In this document: positions 1-10,781 of the stretch, one piece after another | Numbering within the stretch: the stretch's first letter is position 1 | How the letters are laid out: every line of letters begins with the position of its first letter | Assembly: GCA_963728835.1 (NCBI GenBank) | Contig: CAVSKZ010000001.1 | Span: 186,001 to 250,000 of the forward strand | DNA: 64,000 nucleotides | Origin: VRUE01 sp963728835 | GTDB lineage: Bacteria > Actinomycetota > Thermoleophilia > Solirubrobacterales > 70-9 | Direction of reading: 5' to 3' | Position numbers and translations under genes: made by a program | Notes under the pieces: model-generated | What the model was told of the DNA's origin: nothing | The model's input: the letters and a program-made list of their open reading frames with translations, nothing else | The model's database searches: none

Positions 1-1113
1 CCGCGTAGGTGGAGCCCAGCGCGATCATCACGGCGCCGGTCAGCGTCGCGATGTCGACGACCCGCTCGGCGCCCAGCTCGACCGCGTAGGCGAGGGCGTC
101 GGCGAGGATCAGGCGGCCCTCGGCGTCGGTGTTGTTGACCTCGACCGTCTTCCCGTTGTACTGGGTGATGATGTCGCCGGGCTTGATCGCCGTGCCCGAG
201 GGCATGTTCTCGGTCGAGGGGACGACGGCGATCAGGTCGATCTCGAGCCCGAGCTCGGCGATCGCGCCGACGGCCTCCAGCACCGCCGCGGCGCCCGACA
301 TGTCCATCTTCATCTCGTGCATGCCGGCGGGCGGCTTCAGCGAGATCCCGCCGGTGTCGAAGGTGACGCCCTTGCCGACGAGGCCGAGGGCCTTGCCCGA
401 GCCCCCGCCTTCGTAGCGGAGGACGATCAGCTTCGGCTCCTCGGCGCTGCCCTGGCTGACCGCGACCAGCCCGCCCATCTTCTTGGCGGCGATCTCCTCG
501 CGGCCGAGCACCTCGGCGCTGACCGCGGGGTGGGCGGAGGCGATCTCGCGGGCGCGCCGGGCGAGGAACGAAGGCGTCGCGACGTTGGAGGGCAGGCTCT
601 GCAGGTCGCGAGCCCGGTTCTGGGCCTCGGCGCAGATCCGGGCCGCCTCGGCTGCCGCGGCGACGCCGTCGGGCGCCAGCAGGGTCAGCGAGTCGAGCGC
701 GGGCGGCGGCTCGGGGTCCTCGGCGTCCCTGCTCTTGAAGCGGTCGAAGCGGTAGGCGCCGAGGATCGTGCCGGTGACCAGGCCCTCGGCAAGGTTCGCA
801 TCGTCTCCCGACTCCGGCAGAACCCAGGCGATCGAGGTCGCGCTCAGCTCGCCGGCCTCTTTGGCCGCCAGCGCGGCGGCGATCCGGGCCCGCTCGGCGT
901 CGAGCTCCTCTCGCTTGCCGAGGCCGACGACGAGCACCCGGGCGGGTTTCTCGGGACGGAGAATCGTCAGTCTTCTTGAAGCCGCCGCTTGGCGTCGGTC
1001 GCGCCAGGGGCAGAGGCAAGCTCGGCCGGCAGCTCCTCGCCCTCGCAGAGGCCGACGGCGAGCAGGTCGGCGCCGACCGCGGGGATCTCGAGTTGGCTGA
1101 CGGAGACGTCCAT
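1..1113 (-). CDS. pepA: Leucyl aminopeptidase (M17), 3' end outside window
   Basis: Zinc-dependent cytosolic exopeptidase that releases N-terminal residues during peptide turnover. Read on the minus strand, the protein contains the M17 signature NTDAEGRL followed by ATLTGA, which supply metal ligands and the catalytic region. Upstream are a VLVVGLGK stretch typical of the N-terminal domain and a glycine-rich FDTGGISLKPP segment. The gene runs off the left edge, so the last part of the catalytic domain is missing. The ATG at 1113 starts the frame, but that frame meets a TGA near 970. Similarity continues in another frame (ILRPEKPARVLVVG), so the N-terminal domain carries one or two single-base shifts. 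It is divergent from the thiolase gene, with a 127-base gap. Confidence 0.85.
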
Positions 1114-1240
1114 CGGAGCCTCGCGAGTCTATGACGTTGCGCACAGCGGGTCCCCGCAGGCTCCCGCTATCGTCCCCGGTGTGGGCCAGGCGGCCCTGAT
1201 CGAGCCGAGACCCGGCATAAACACTCAGAGAAAGGCAGCC
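1114..1240. promoter_or_regulatory. Divergent intergenic region pepA / thiolase
   Basis: This 127-base gap separates two divergently oriented genes and must hold both promoters. I see no strong consensus -35/-10 pair and no clear palindrome. The thiolase ATG at 1241 is preceded by AGAGAAAGG, a plausible ribosome-binding site. Confidence 0.3.
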
Positions 1241-2418
1241 ATGCCCAGCACAGTGATCCTCGGAACCGCACGCACGCCCTTCGGCAAGATGGGCGGAACC
1301 CTCTCTTCGCTCGACGCCACCGACCTCGGCGGCCACGCGATCTCGGCGGCGCTGGATCGCTCCGGCGTCGACCCCGAGCAGGTCCAGCAGGTCGTCTTCG
1401 GCCAGGTCCTGCAGGCCGGCCAGGGGCAGATCCCCTCGCGCCAGGCCCAGATCAAGGGCGGCATCCCCAAGGAGGTGCCCTCGGAGACGATCAACAAGGT
1501 CTGCGCCTCGGGCATGCGCTCGGTCGGCATCGCCGACATGGCGATCCGCGCCGGCGACACCGACGTCGCCGTCACCGGCGGCATGGAGTCGATGAGCCAG
1601 GCCCCCCACCTGCTGCCCGGCGCCCGCTTCGGCTACCGGATGGGCCACGTCGAGACGATCGACGCGATGGTCCACGACGGCCTCACCAACCCCTTCACCG
1701 AGAAGCAGATGATCAACGAGGCGAGCGAGGTCTCCAACGAGCTGGAGATCACCCGCGCCGACATGGACCGCTTCGCCGAGCGCTCGCACCGGCTCGCCGC
1801 CGAGGCGACCGACGCCGGCCGCCTCGCCGACGAGATCGCCGGCGATCACGGTCAAGTCCCGCAAGGGCGAGAACACGATCGAGGCCGACGAGGCGATCCG
1901 CGCCGACACCACGGTCGAGACCCTCGCCGGGCTGCGGGCGATCGGCGGCGAGGACGCCACCCACACCGCCGGCAACGCGCCGGGCGTCAACGACGGCGCC
2001 GGCGCGATCGTCGTCGCCTCCGAGGAGTGGGCCGAAAAGGAGGGACGCCCGGTCCTCGCCCGCGTCCTCTCCTACGGCACCGTCGCCGACGACTTCCCCT
2101 ACCTGGCGAAAACTCCCGCCAACGCCGCCAAGCAGGCGCTGGAGAAGATCGGCAAGAGCCCCGAGGACGTCGACCTCTGGGAGATCAACGAGGCCTTCGC
2201 CTCGGTCGCCCTCAACTCGATGCGGATGCTCGGCGTCGACGAGGAGAACGTCAACGTCAACGGCGGCGCGATCGCGCTCGGTCACCCGATCGGCGCCTCC
2301 GGCTCCCGCATCGTCGGCTCGCTCGTCCACGAGCTGGGCCGGCGCGGCGGCGGTCTCGGCGTCGCCGCGATCTGCTCCGGCGGCGGCCAGGGCGACGCGA
2401 TCGTCATCGAGGTGCTAG
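1241..2418 (+). CDS. Acetyl-CoA acetyltransferase (thiolase), frameshifted
   Basis: Condensing or degradative thiolase that makes or cleaves acetoacetyl/3-ketoacyl-CoA, here next to methylmalonyl-CoA mutase and ETF genes, so a catabolic role is likely. All catalytic boxes are present: the nucleophile in NKVCASGMRS (Cys about 88), GGAIALGHPIGASGSR with the active-site His, and CSGGGQGDA with the second Cys. The ATG at 1241 follows an AGAGAAAGG ribosome-binding site and gives the usual N-terminus (VILGTARTPFGK). One +1 shift lies near 1843: EIA is followed in the next frame by ITVKSRKGENTIEA. Another at the 3' end would turn GTG-C-TAG (2412-2418) into a stop, giving about 392 residues, normal for the family. 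Confidence 0.85.
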
Positions 2419-2423
2419 CGGCC

Positions 2424-3218
2424 GTAGCGGAGCCGCGGCAGCTGCCTTCTTCGACCTGGACAAGACCCTGATGGCGGGGTCGTCGGGGATGCAGTTCGCC
2501 CGCGTCGCGGCGCGGCACGGGATCGTCAGCCGCCGCCAGCTGGCGAGCTGGGGCGTCGAGCACCTGCGCTACCGGCTGCGCGGGACGACCGACGCCCGCA
2601 CCGACCGAGGTCCTGCGGGTCGCCCGCGAGCTGATCGCCGGCGTGCCCGCCACGGCCGTCGAGCGGATGAGGCCGGAGGTGATGGCGGCGATCCTGCCGC
2701 GCGTCTACCCGCAGATGCTCGACGAGGTCTACGCCCACCAGGACGCCGGCCGCGCCACCTTCATCGTCAGCGCCGCCGGCAACGGCGTGGTCGAGCCGCT
2801 TGCCGACGTGCTCGGCATGGACGGCGGCATCGGCACCCGCTACGAGGTCGACGGCGAGGGCAGCCTTCACCGGCCGCTTCGACGGTCCCTTCGTCTACGG
2901 GCCCGGGCAAGGTCGAGGCGATGGAGGCCTTCGCCGCCGAGCACGACATCGACCTCGCCGCCTCCTACGCCTACTCGGACTCGCTCTCCGACCTGCCGAT
3001 GCTGCGCGCGGTCGGCAACCCGGTCGTCGTCAACCCCGACCCGCCGCTGGCCGAGATCGCCCGCGAGGAGGGCTGGCAGACGATGCGCTTCGAGCGCCTC
3101 GGCCGCCGCCTGGTCGCATCGCCGTCACCCTGCTGGCGACGGTCGCCGGCTTCGGCGGCTCCCGCATCGCCGCCCGCCGCAAGCCGCGCGCCCCGCCGCT
3201 GCCGCTGTCCGCCGCTAG
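2424..3218 (+). CDS. HAD-IB family phosphatase (SerB-like), frameshifted
   Basis: Haloacid dehalogenase superfamily hydrolase of subfamily IB. The first motif FFDLDKTLMAGSSG carries the nucleophilic aspartate. Motif II is in TFIVSAAGNGVVEP and motif III/IV in YAYSDSLSDLPML. Family members act on phosphoserine or lysolipid phosphates; the substrate here is unknown. The frame changes at about 2608, 2872 and 2908, each needing a single skipped base, and again near 3118, where a hydrophobic tail (VTLLATVAGFGG) follows. The start is uncertain: no ATG/GTG is in frame directly before FFDLD, so it probably lies just after the thiolase stop. The TAG at 3216-3218 is the likely stop. Tight spacing suggests cotranscription with the thiolase. 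Confidence 0.7.
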
Positions 3219-3243
3219 CGGCCGCATCAGCCTGACTGACCGC

Positions 3244-4870
<1,627 letters not shown>

Positions 4871-4885
4871 GCTCCCCGGCCGCTG

Positions 4886-5312
4886 ATGGAGCCGCAACCG
4901 CCCGCAAGATCCGCGTCGTCGTCGCCAAGCCCGGCCTGGACGGGCACGACCGCGGCGCCAAGATCATCGCCCGGGCCCTGCGCGACGCCGGCATGGAGGT
5001 GATCTACACCGGCCTGCACCAGACGCCGGAGCAGATCGCCGAGACGGTGATCCAGGAGGACGCCGACGCGGTCGGCCTCTCGATCCTCTCCGGCGCCCAC
5101 ATGACGCTGGTGCCGCGGGTGGTCGAGCTGCTCGCCGAGCAGGGCGTCGACGACGTCCTGGTCACGGTCGGGGGCACGATCCCGGCCGAGGACATCCCCG
5201 AGCTGAAGAAGCTCGGGGTCGCCGCCGTCTTCACGCCGGGCGCGGGAACCGACGAGATCGTCGAGTTCATCCGCGAGGGCGCCGCGGAGCGCCACGAGCG
5301 GCGAGCAGCTGA
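4886..5312 (+). CDS. Methylmalonyl-CoA mutase, cobalamin-binding (small) subunit
   Basis: B12-binding partner of the preceding mutase. The diagnostic motif is KPGLDGHDRGA, where DxHxxG holds the lower-ligand histidine, followed by the Rossmann-like strands GLSILSGAH and VTVGGTIP. The ATG at 4886 lies 15 bases after the large-subunit stop. Removing one C at each of two places (CCG-C-AAC and CCG-C-AAG) gives MEPNRPKIRVVVAKPGL, a typical N-terminus. The 3' end is uncertain. The uncorrected frame stays open by chance far into the next gene. A TGA at 5310-5312 just after the conserved EFIREGAAERHE is the best stop, giving about 140 residues as usual. Confidence 0.8.
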
Positions 5313-5367
5313 TCCCAAGCGTGACAACCTCACGCCGAACGTCACATCGTCCCGATGTATAGATAGA

Positions 5368-5391
5368 CTGATTGACTGGTCAGTCAACCAG
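5368..5391. promoter_or_regulatory. Palindromic operator upstream of etfB (TetR/FadR type)
   Basis: The core TTGACT-GGTC-AGTCAA at 5372-5387 is a 16-base palindrome with one mismatched pair, and CTG/CAG extends it on both sides. It sits 31 bases before the etfB start, in the only sizeable gap of the acyl-CoA cluster. TGACT..AGTCA half sites with a short centre are typical of TetR-family repressors of fatty-acid degradation. The assignment to a regulator type is inference. Confidence 0.5.
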
Positions 5392-5422
5392 CTTGAGCAA
5401 CTCAGCCAAGGAGGCTTGAAAC

Positions 5423-6215
5423 TTGAAGATCTGCGTCCTGGTCAAGGAGGTTCCGGACGCCGCCGTCCAGAAGCGCATCGACCCCAACACGATGCGCCTG
5501 GACCGCAGCGGCGAGAAGAACCTCAACCCCTTCGATACCCACGCCATCGAGGCCGCCATGCAGATCAAGGAGGGCGGCGCGATCCCGGTCGAGGAGGTCG
5601 TCGCGGTGACGATGGGCCCCGACTCGGCGGTCCGCGCCCTGCACAAGGCGGTGGCGCTCGGCGCCGACCGCTCGGTGCACCTCTCCGACGACGCGCTCGC
5701 CGGCTCCGACGTCTGCGCCACCGGCTACTCGCTGGCCAAGGTGCTCGAGTCCGAGAGCCCGGACCTGGTCCTGCTCGGCCAGCAGTCCGACGACGGCGAG
5801 TGCTACACGATCGGCGCCGTCGTCGCCGACCACCTGCAGATGCCCTCGCTGACGCAGGTGATCAAGATCGACGTCGCCGACGGCAAGCTGCGCTGCGAGC
5901 GCCAGGCCGAGTACGGCTACGACACGGTCGAGGTCGAGCTGCCCGCCGTGATCAGCGTCGGCGACGCGATCAACGAGCCGCGCTACCCGAGCCTGAAAGC
6001 GATCATGGGGGCGAAGAAGAAGCCCCTCGACGCGCAAGGCGACCGGCGACGTCGGCATCGACGGCGGCATGGTCGGCGAGGCCGGCTCGAAGACCGCGGT
6101 CCTCGCGCTCAACCCGCCGCCCGCCAAGGAGGCCGGCGAGATCATCGAGGACGAGGACACCAACGAGACGGTCGAAAAGATCGTCGCCTGGCTCGACGAG
6201 AGGAAGCTGATCTAG
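5423..6215 (+). CDS. etfB: Electron transfer flavoprotein beta subunit, frameshifted
   Basis: Beta subunit of the ETF heterodimer that accepts electrons from acyl-CoA dehydrogenases. The start is a TTG at 5423 preceded by AAGGAGG, giving LKICVLVKEVPDA, a standard EtfB N-terminus. The AMP-binding region shows TGYSLAKVLE and LLGQQSDDGECYTIG. The recognition loop region lies near YPSLKAIMGAKKKPLDA. At about 6037 a single C must be skipped (GCG-C-AAG) to continue KATGDVGIDGG to the stop at 6213-6215. The corrected length is about 264 residues. The etfA ATG follows the stop codon immediately, so the two genes are translationally coupled. Confidence 0.88.
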
Positions 6216-7189
6216 ATGGCAGGCATCCTGACCTACGCCCTCCACGACGACGAGGGCAACTTCAACAAGAACTCGCTCGGGGCGATCTCCGAGGCGGCCA
6301 AGCTGGCCGGCGAGATCGGCGGCGAGGCCGCCGCGCTGGTCGTCGGCGACATCGCCGACGACGCCTGCGCCTCGCTCGGCAACTGGGGCGCGGCCAAGGT
6401 CTACCGGGCCAAGGGCGTGCCCGAGGGCCTGGCCCAGCCGATCGTCGACGCGATGGCCAAGGTGATCCAGGACGAGGGCTTCGGCTACGCGCTGTTCGGC
6501 GGCGGCCTGCTCGGCTTCGAGATCGGCGCCGGCCTCACCGCCCGCCTCAACGCCGGCGTGACGATGGAGGTGACGCAAGGTCAAGGTGGACGGACGGCAA
6601 GCTGGTCGCCGAGCGCCCGATCCTGCAGGACTCCCAGATCGCCGACGTCGGCTACGTCAGCGAGCCGGGAATCATCATCGGCCGCCTCAACGCCTTCGAC
6701 GCCAACGAGAGCGGCGGCACGGCCGAGGTCGTCGACGTCGAGGTCGAGCTCTCGCCCTGGTCGACCAAGGCGAAGATGGTCCAGCGCGGCGAGCAGCGCG
6801 GCGCCGACGTCAACATCGAGGACGCCGAGATCCTCGTCGGCGGCGGCCGCGGCCTCGGTGCCGCAGAGGGCTTCGAGCAGTGCGAGGAGCTGGCCGAGTC
6901 GATGGGCGGGGCGGTCGCCGCGACCCGCGCCGTGGTCGACGCCGGCTGGTACCCCTACGCGGCCCAGATCGGCCAGACCGGCAAGACGGTCGCGCCGAAG
7001 CTCTACCTGGCCGCCGGCATCTCCGGCGCGATCCAGCACAAGGTCGGGATGCAGAGCTCGGAGAACATCCTCGCGATCAACAAGGACCAGAACGCGCCGA
7101 TCTTCGAGTTCTCGGACCTCGGCGTGGTGGGCGACCTGCACAAGATCGTCCCCAAGCTGACCGAGGCGATCAAGGCAAAGGGCGGCTGA
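6216..7189 (+). CDS. etfA: Electron transfer flavoprotein alpha subunit, frameshifted
   Basis: FAD-binding alpha subunit of ETF. The N-terminal domain begins MAGILTYALHDDEG. The C-terminal FAD domain holds GGGRGLGAAEGFEQ, GAVAATRAVVDAGWYP, QIGQTGKTVAPKLY and GISGAIQHKVGM, the standard EtfA FAD signature. Two single-base shifts lie at about 6577 and 6590 (VTMEVT is followed in another frame by KVKVDG and then KLVAERPILQ). The corrected protein is about 324 residues. It is directly adjacent to etfB and followed by a GC-rich hairpin and the ETF-quinone oxidoreductase gene, so the three form one electron-transfer unit. Confidence 0.88.
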
Positions 7190-7196
7190 CGTGTTC

Positions 7197-7218
7197 CCGG
7201 GGGGCTCCGGCCCCCCGG
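7197..7218. terminator. GC hairpin between etfA and the ETF-QO gene
   Basis: A perfect 8-bp stem (CCGGGGGG / CCCCCCGG) with a 6-base loop lies 7 bases after the etfA stop. It has no T-run, so it may be a weak terminator, an attenuator or an mRNA-stabilising hairpin. Confidence 0.45.
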
Positions 7219-7253
7219 ATGCAGTTCGCCCCGACGAACGATTGGAGTAAGCG

Positions 7254-8964
7254 ATGCCGGCAGTAGCGCCAAGCGAGTTCCCGCCGCCGTTCGACGCGGC
7301 CGACGTGATCGGCCCGCCGACCGACCCCGAGGACGAGCGAATCGAGGTCGGCATCGCGATCGTCGGCGGCGGGCCCGCCGGGCTCGCCTGCGCCAACAAG
7401 CTGATGCAGCTGCTCGAGGACGAGCCGGAGCTGACCGAGAAGCTCGGCGAAGTCCCGGTCGCGGTGATCGAGAAGGGCAAGGTCGCCGGCGCCCACCTGC
7501 TCTCCGGGGCGAACATCGAAGCCCTCGGCGATGGAAGAGCTCTTCCCCGACCTGGACCCAGGAGGAGTGGCCGCCGGTCTACCAGGAGGTGACCAAGGAC
7601 GCGATCTACTTCCTGACCTCGAAGCGGGCGATCCCGCTGAAGCCGCCGCCGCCCAACTTCCGCAACCACGGCAACTACGTCACCTCGGTCTCGAAGCTGG
7701 GCCGCTTCCTCGCCGACAAAGCCGAGGAGGCCGGCGTCTACATCCTCTCCGAGACCGCGGCGACCAAGCTGCTGGTCGAGGACCGGATCGTCAAGGGCGT
7801 CCGCTCCGGCGACCGCGGCCGCGGCAAGGAGGGCGAGGAGCTGGGCAACTTCGAGCCCGGCTCCGACGTCGTCGCCAAGGCGACGGTCCTGGCCGAGGGC
7901 ACGATCGGCCACCTCACCTACGCCGCCTACGACTACTTCGACATGCACGGCGCCGACCCGCAGGCGCTGGGAGCTCGGCGTGAAGGAGGTCTGGGAGGTG
8001 CCGAAGCCGCTCGACCGGGTGATCCACACGCTGGGCTGGCCGCTGCGCTAAGTCGCCGCGCTACAAGGAGGCCGGCGGCAGCTTCATCTACCCGATGGGC
8101 GAGGACAAGGTCTGCTTCGGCCTCGTCGTCGGCCTCGACTACACCGACGCCACCTTCAGCGTCCACGACGCCCTGCAGCTGTTCAAGACCCACCCCTTCA
8201 TCAAGGACCTCCTCGAGGGCGGCAAGCGGGTCGCCTGGGGCGCGAAGACGATCCCCTCCGGCGGCTACTTCGCGATGCCGAAGCGCCTCTCCGTGCCCGG
8301 CATGGTGGTCGCCGGCGACGCCGCCGGCATGGTCAACATCGCCGACCCTGGAGGGCGTCCACTACGCGATGCACGCCGGGATGTACGCGGCGGAAGCGAT
8401 CGTCGAGTCGCTGAAGCAGGACTCTGGTCAACTTCGAGGCCTACGACGAGAAGGTCCACAACTCGGTGATCGAGAAGGACCTCTACGAATCGCGCAACAT
8501 GCGCCAGCCGCTTCTCCAAGGGCTTCTTCGTCGGCGGCGCGATCGCCTCGGCGATGACGGTCACCAAAGGCAACTTCCCGGGCGGCCACTGAAGGTCCCA
8601 GGAGGACGACGCCGAGATCCCGGTGGAGCTCGGCAAGGCGGGCGACATGTACGCCAAGCCCGACAACGAGCTCACCTTCGACAAGCTCGACTCGGTCTTC
8701 CTCTCCGGCAACGCGACCCGCGACGACGCCCCCAACCACGTCCGCATCCAGACCAAGGTGCCGCGCGAGATCGCCCAGACCTGGGTCTCGATGTGCCCGG
8801 CGCAGGTCTACGAGATTCCCGACGAGCAGCTGGAGAACGGCACCGCCACGGTCGACGTCCACGTCACCGCCTCCAACTGCGTGCAGTGCGGCGCGATCAC
8901 CGCCAAGGGCGGGCGCCTTACGCTGCCCGAGGGTGGCGACGGGCCGCTGTATCAGGAGACTTAG
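7254..8964 (+). CDS. ETF-quinone oxidoreductase, multiply frameshifted
   Basis: Membrane-associated FAD/4Fe-4S enzyme that passes electrons from ETF to quinone. The FAD site IVGGGPAGLACANKL is near residues 37-51. The middle has FLTSKRAIPLKPPPPNFRNHG and VVAGDAAGMVNI, the second FAD contact. The C-terminal iron-sulfur region is ASNCVQCGAITAK. The ATG at 7254 follows GGAG. About ten single-base corrections, nearly all skips of one base, are needed between 7525 and 8610. One removes a TAA at about 8048 (CGC-T-AAG). The corrected length is near 560 residues, normal for ETF-QO. Conserved sequence resumes directly after each shift, which argues for sequence error rather than decay. Confidence 0.8.
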
Positions 8965-9109
8965 CGACGAAGCTGGGGGTCAGGAGCGCCTCGCTGCGCC
9001 GCGGAGAGGGCGGCGCGAGGGTCCACTGCTCGCAGCCGGCGAACGCCTCGTCGAGGCGCTTTGCCATCGTGCTCTTGGGCCGTTCCTGGTCGAAGATTTC
9101 CTTGGGCAT
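8918..9109 (-). CDS. Small hypothetical protein (uncertain)
   Basis: A 63-residue frame starting MPKEIFDQERPKSTMAKRL, with a GGACGGAGAC sequence upstream that could serve as a ribosome-binding site. It overlaps the 3' end of the ETF-QO gene on the opposite strand. I recognise no domain. The basic, Pro/Arg-rich C-terminus lies within the overlap and looks like coding shadow, so the real product may be shorter or absent. Confidence 0.25.
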   Translation of the reverse strand: MPKEIFDQERPKSTMAKRLDEAFAGCEQWTLAPPSPRRSEALLTPSFVAKSPDTAARRHPRAA

Positions 9110-9208
9110 AGGTCTCCGTCCTGTCGGGGGCGTTGCGACAGGATGCCTCCCGGGTCAGACGAAAAACATGCAAGCTGCGAAAAGAACGCGCAGATTGCGC
9201 GTTTGCCG

Positions 9209-10050
9209 TCAGTTGGAGGCGACGAACGAGGCGATCTCGTCAGCCAGGCGCGCGGGCTGATCCAGCGGCACGAAGGTGTTCGAGTCGGGTATCTCGACGA
9301 TGCGCGCGTTGGGAACGTCTGCGGCCAGCCGCTTGGCGTACTTGAGCGGGAAGAGACGGTCGCCCGGCGCCCAGGTGAGCAGGATCGGCACCTCCGAGGC
9401 CTTGAGCTTCTCGGCTGCCTCCAGCGTGTAGCGCTTGCTCATCCCGATCGTCACCTTTTTGAGGTCGTGCTTGACGCCGGGGTCGTGCAGTCCGGGCTCC
9501 ATCCAGGAGGCGATCAGCTCGGGCGGGATCGGGTCCTTCGTGAACGGGCGGAAGGCGGCGCGCGCCACGGGGCCGATCCGGAAGGGATCCCGAGGGCGGC
9601 CATCCCACCCGGCAGCTTGGCAATCGGCACGAGGGCCTTGAAGATCCCCGGCGGGAAGTTCTCGTGGGTGTCGCAGTTGGTCAGCACGAGGCGGCCGATC
9701 CGCTGCGGGTGCCTGGTCACGAGCACCTGCGACATCGCGCCGCCGGAGTCGTTGCCGACGATCGTCACGTCCTCGAGGCCGAGCGCCTCGAGGAAACTGT
9801 CGACGATCGCCGCGATGCCGTAGGGCGTCAGGTCGGCGTCGGGGTTCATCGCGATCCGCTGCGAGCCGATCGGCCAGTCGGGCGCGATGCAGCGACAGTG
9901 ATCCGAGAGCTGGTCGACGACCCCGTCCCAGAGCCGGCCGTCGACGAGGTAGCCGTGGACGAAGACGACCGGCTTGCCCTCTCCGGCCTCGCGGTAGCGG
10001 ATGCGTCCGGCGGGAAGCTCGATCTCGTGGCGCTGGTCTGAGGGGCTCAT
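9209..10050 (-). CDS. Alpha/beta-fold hydrolase with Asp nucleophile, frameshifted
   Basis: Alpha/beta hydrolase related to haloalkane dehalogenase/epoxide-hydrolase-like enzymes. The oxyanion motif VFVHGYLVDGRLWD and the nucleophile elbow VGNDSGGAMSQ (Asp in place of Ser) are visible. The C-terminal block reads PDSNTFVPLDQPARLADE, where the usual catalytic His is not seen. The ATG at 10050 gives MSPSDQRHEIELPAG; GGAGATCGCC lies just upstream. One frame change near 9586 joins GGMAAL to DPFRIGPVARAAFRPF. The corrected length is about 280 residues. It is divergent from the TetR gene across a 56-base gap containing a palindrome, so it is the probable target of that regulator. Substrate unknown. 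Confidence 0.75.
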
Positions 10051-10094
10051 GGCGATCTCCTTGGTTGTTTCCGGCCGACGCGAGCGGTAAGTTA

Positions 10095-10109
10095 CATACA
10101 GACAGTATG
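10095..10109. promoter_or_regulatory. TetR-type operator between hydrolase and regulator
   Basis: Inverted repeat CATAC-AGACA-GTATG. The right half site contains the ATG start of the TetR gene. Its position between divergent genes fits autorepression together with control of the hydrolase gene. Confidence 0.5.
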
Positions 10110-10709
10110 AATGTCAAACGCACCCAGACGGAGCGCTCCGAGGCAACCCGCGAGGCGCTGGTCGAGGCGGCTCGGATCCTCTTCGCCGAGCGCGGATACG
10201 CCGGAGTCGGCACCGAGGAGATCGTGCGCGCCGCCGGGGTGAGCAGAGGCGCGCTCTACCACCACTTCGACGACAAGCGCGAGCTCTTCGCGGCGGTCTA
10301 CGAGCGGATCGAGGTCGAGCTCGCCGAGCGGATCGCGGCGGGCGCCCTTGCCGCCAACGCCGCGTCTCCGCTCGAGGCGATGCGGGCCGGGGCGGAGATG
10401 TTCCTCGCCGCCTGCACCGAGCCGGCCGTTCAGCAGATCGCCCTGCTCGACGGGCCCGCGGTGCTCGGCTGGAACCGCTGGCGAGAGATCGCCGCGGAGC
10501 ACGGCCTCGGGCTGATCGAAGCGAGCCTGCAGGCGGCGATCGACGCCGGTGCTATCGAGCCCCAGCCGGTGCGGACGCTGGCCCACGTTTTGATGGGTGC
10601 GCTTGATGAGGCCGCGATGCTGGTGGCCCGCGCCGAGGATGCGGAGACCGCCCAAGCCGAGGTCCGGCAGGCTCTGGATCTCCTGCTCGAAGGCATCAGT
10701 CACGGCTAG
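10107..10709 (+). CDS. TetR-family transcriptional regulator
   Basis: 200-residue repressor. The N-terminal helix-turn-helix is classical: ILFAERGYAGVGTEEIVRAAGVSRGALYHHFDDKRELF split over residues 22-60, with the recognition helix in SRGALYHHF. The C-terminal ligand domain is helical and unassigned. The ATG at 10107 lies inside the operator palindrome, so repressor binding would also block its own transcription or translation start. The gene is divergent from the alpha/beta hydrolase and convergent with the GGDEF gene, separated from it by a long hairpin. The ligand is unknown; control of the neighbouring hydrolase is inference from arrangement. Confidence 0.85.
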   Translation: MNVKRTQTERSEATREALVEAARILFAERGYAGVGTEEIVRAAGVSRGALYHHFDDKRELFAAVYERIEVELAERIAAGALAANAASPLEAMRAGAEMFLAACTEPAVQQIALLDGPAVLGWNRWREIAAEHGLGLIEASLQAAIDAGAIEPQPVRTLAHVLMGALDEAAMLVARAEDAETAQAEVRQALDLLLEGISHG

Positions 10710-10713
10710 GGCC

Positions 10714-10769
10714 TTCGGGGGTCCCTCCCCAGGAACTCCCGCGAAGCGGCCTGGGGAGGGACCCCCGAA
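10714..10769. repeat. Hairpin repeat, family A-like copy (A4)
   Basis: Perfect 20-bp inverted arms (TTCGGGGGTCCCTCCCCAGG and its complement) with a 16-base loop, between convergent genes. The arm shares the GGGGTCCCTCCCC block with the longer family A elements at 18242, 36315 and 36520, but lacks their AAAAC and 24-base loop. Its position suggests it acts as a bidirectional terminator. Confidence 0.6.
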
Positions 10770-10781
10770 CGGCCTTCGGCT

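Noticed and set aside
989..3235. Single 748-residue frame over thiolase and HAD genes
   Set aside because: It joins parts of two genes by chance because of frame changes; the middle 280 residues are Arg-rich nonsense, not a fusion protein.
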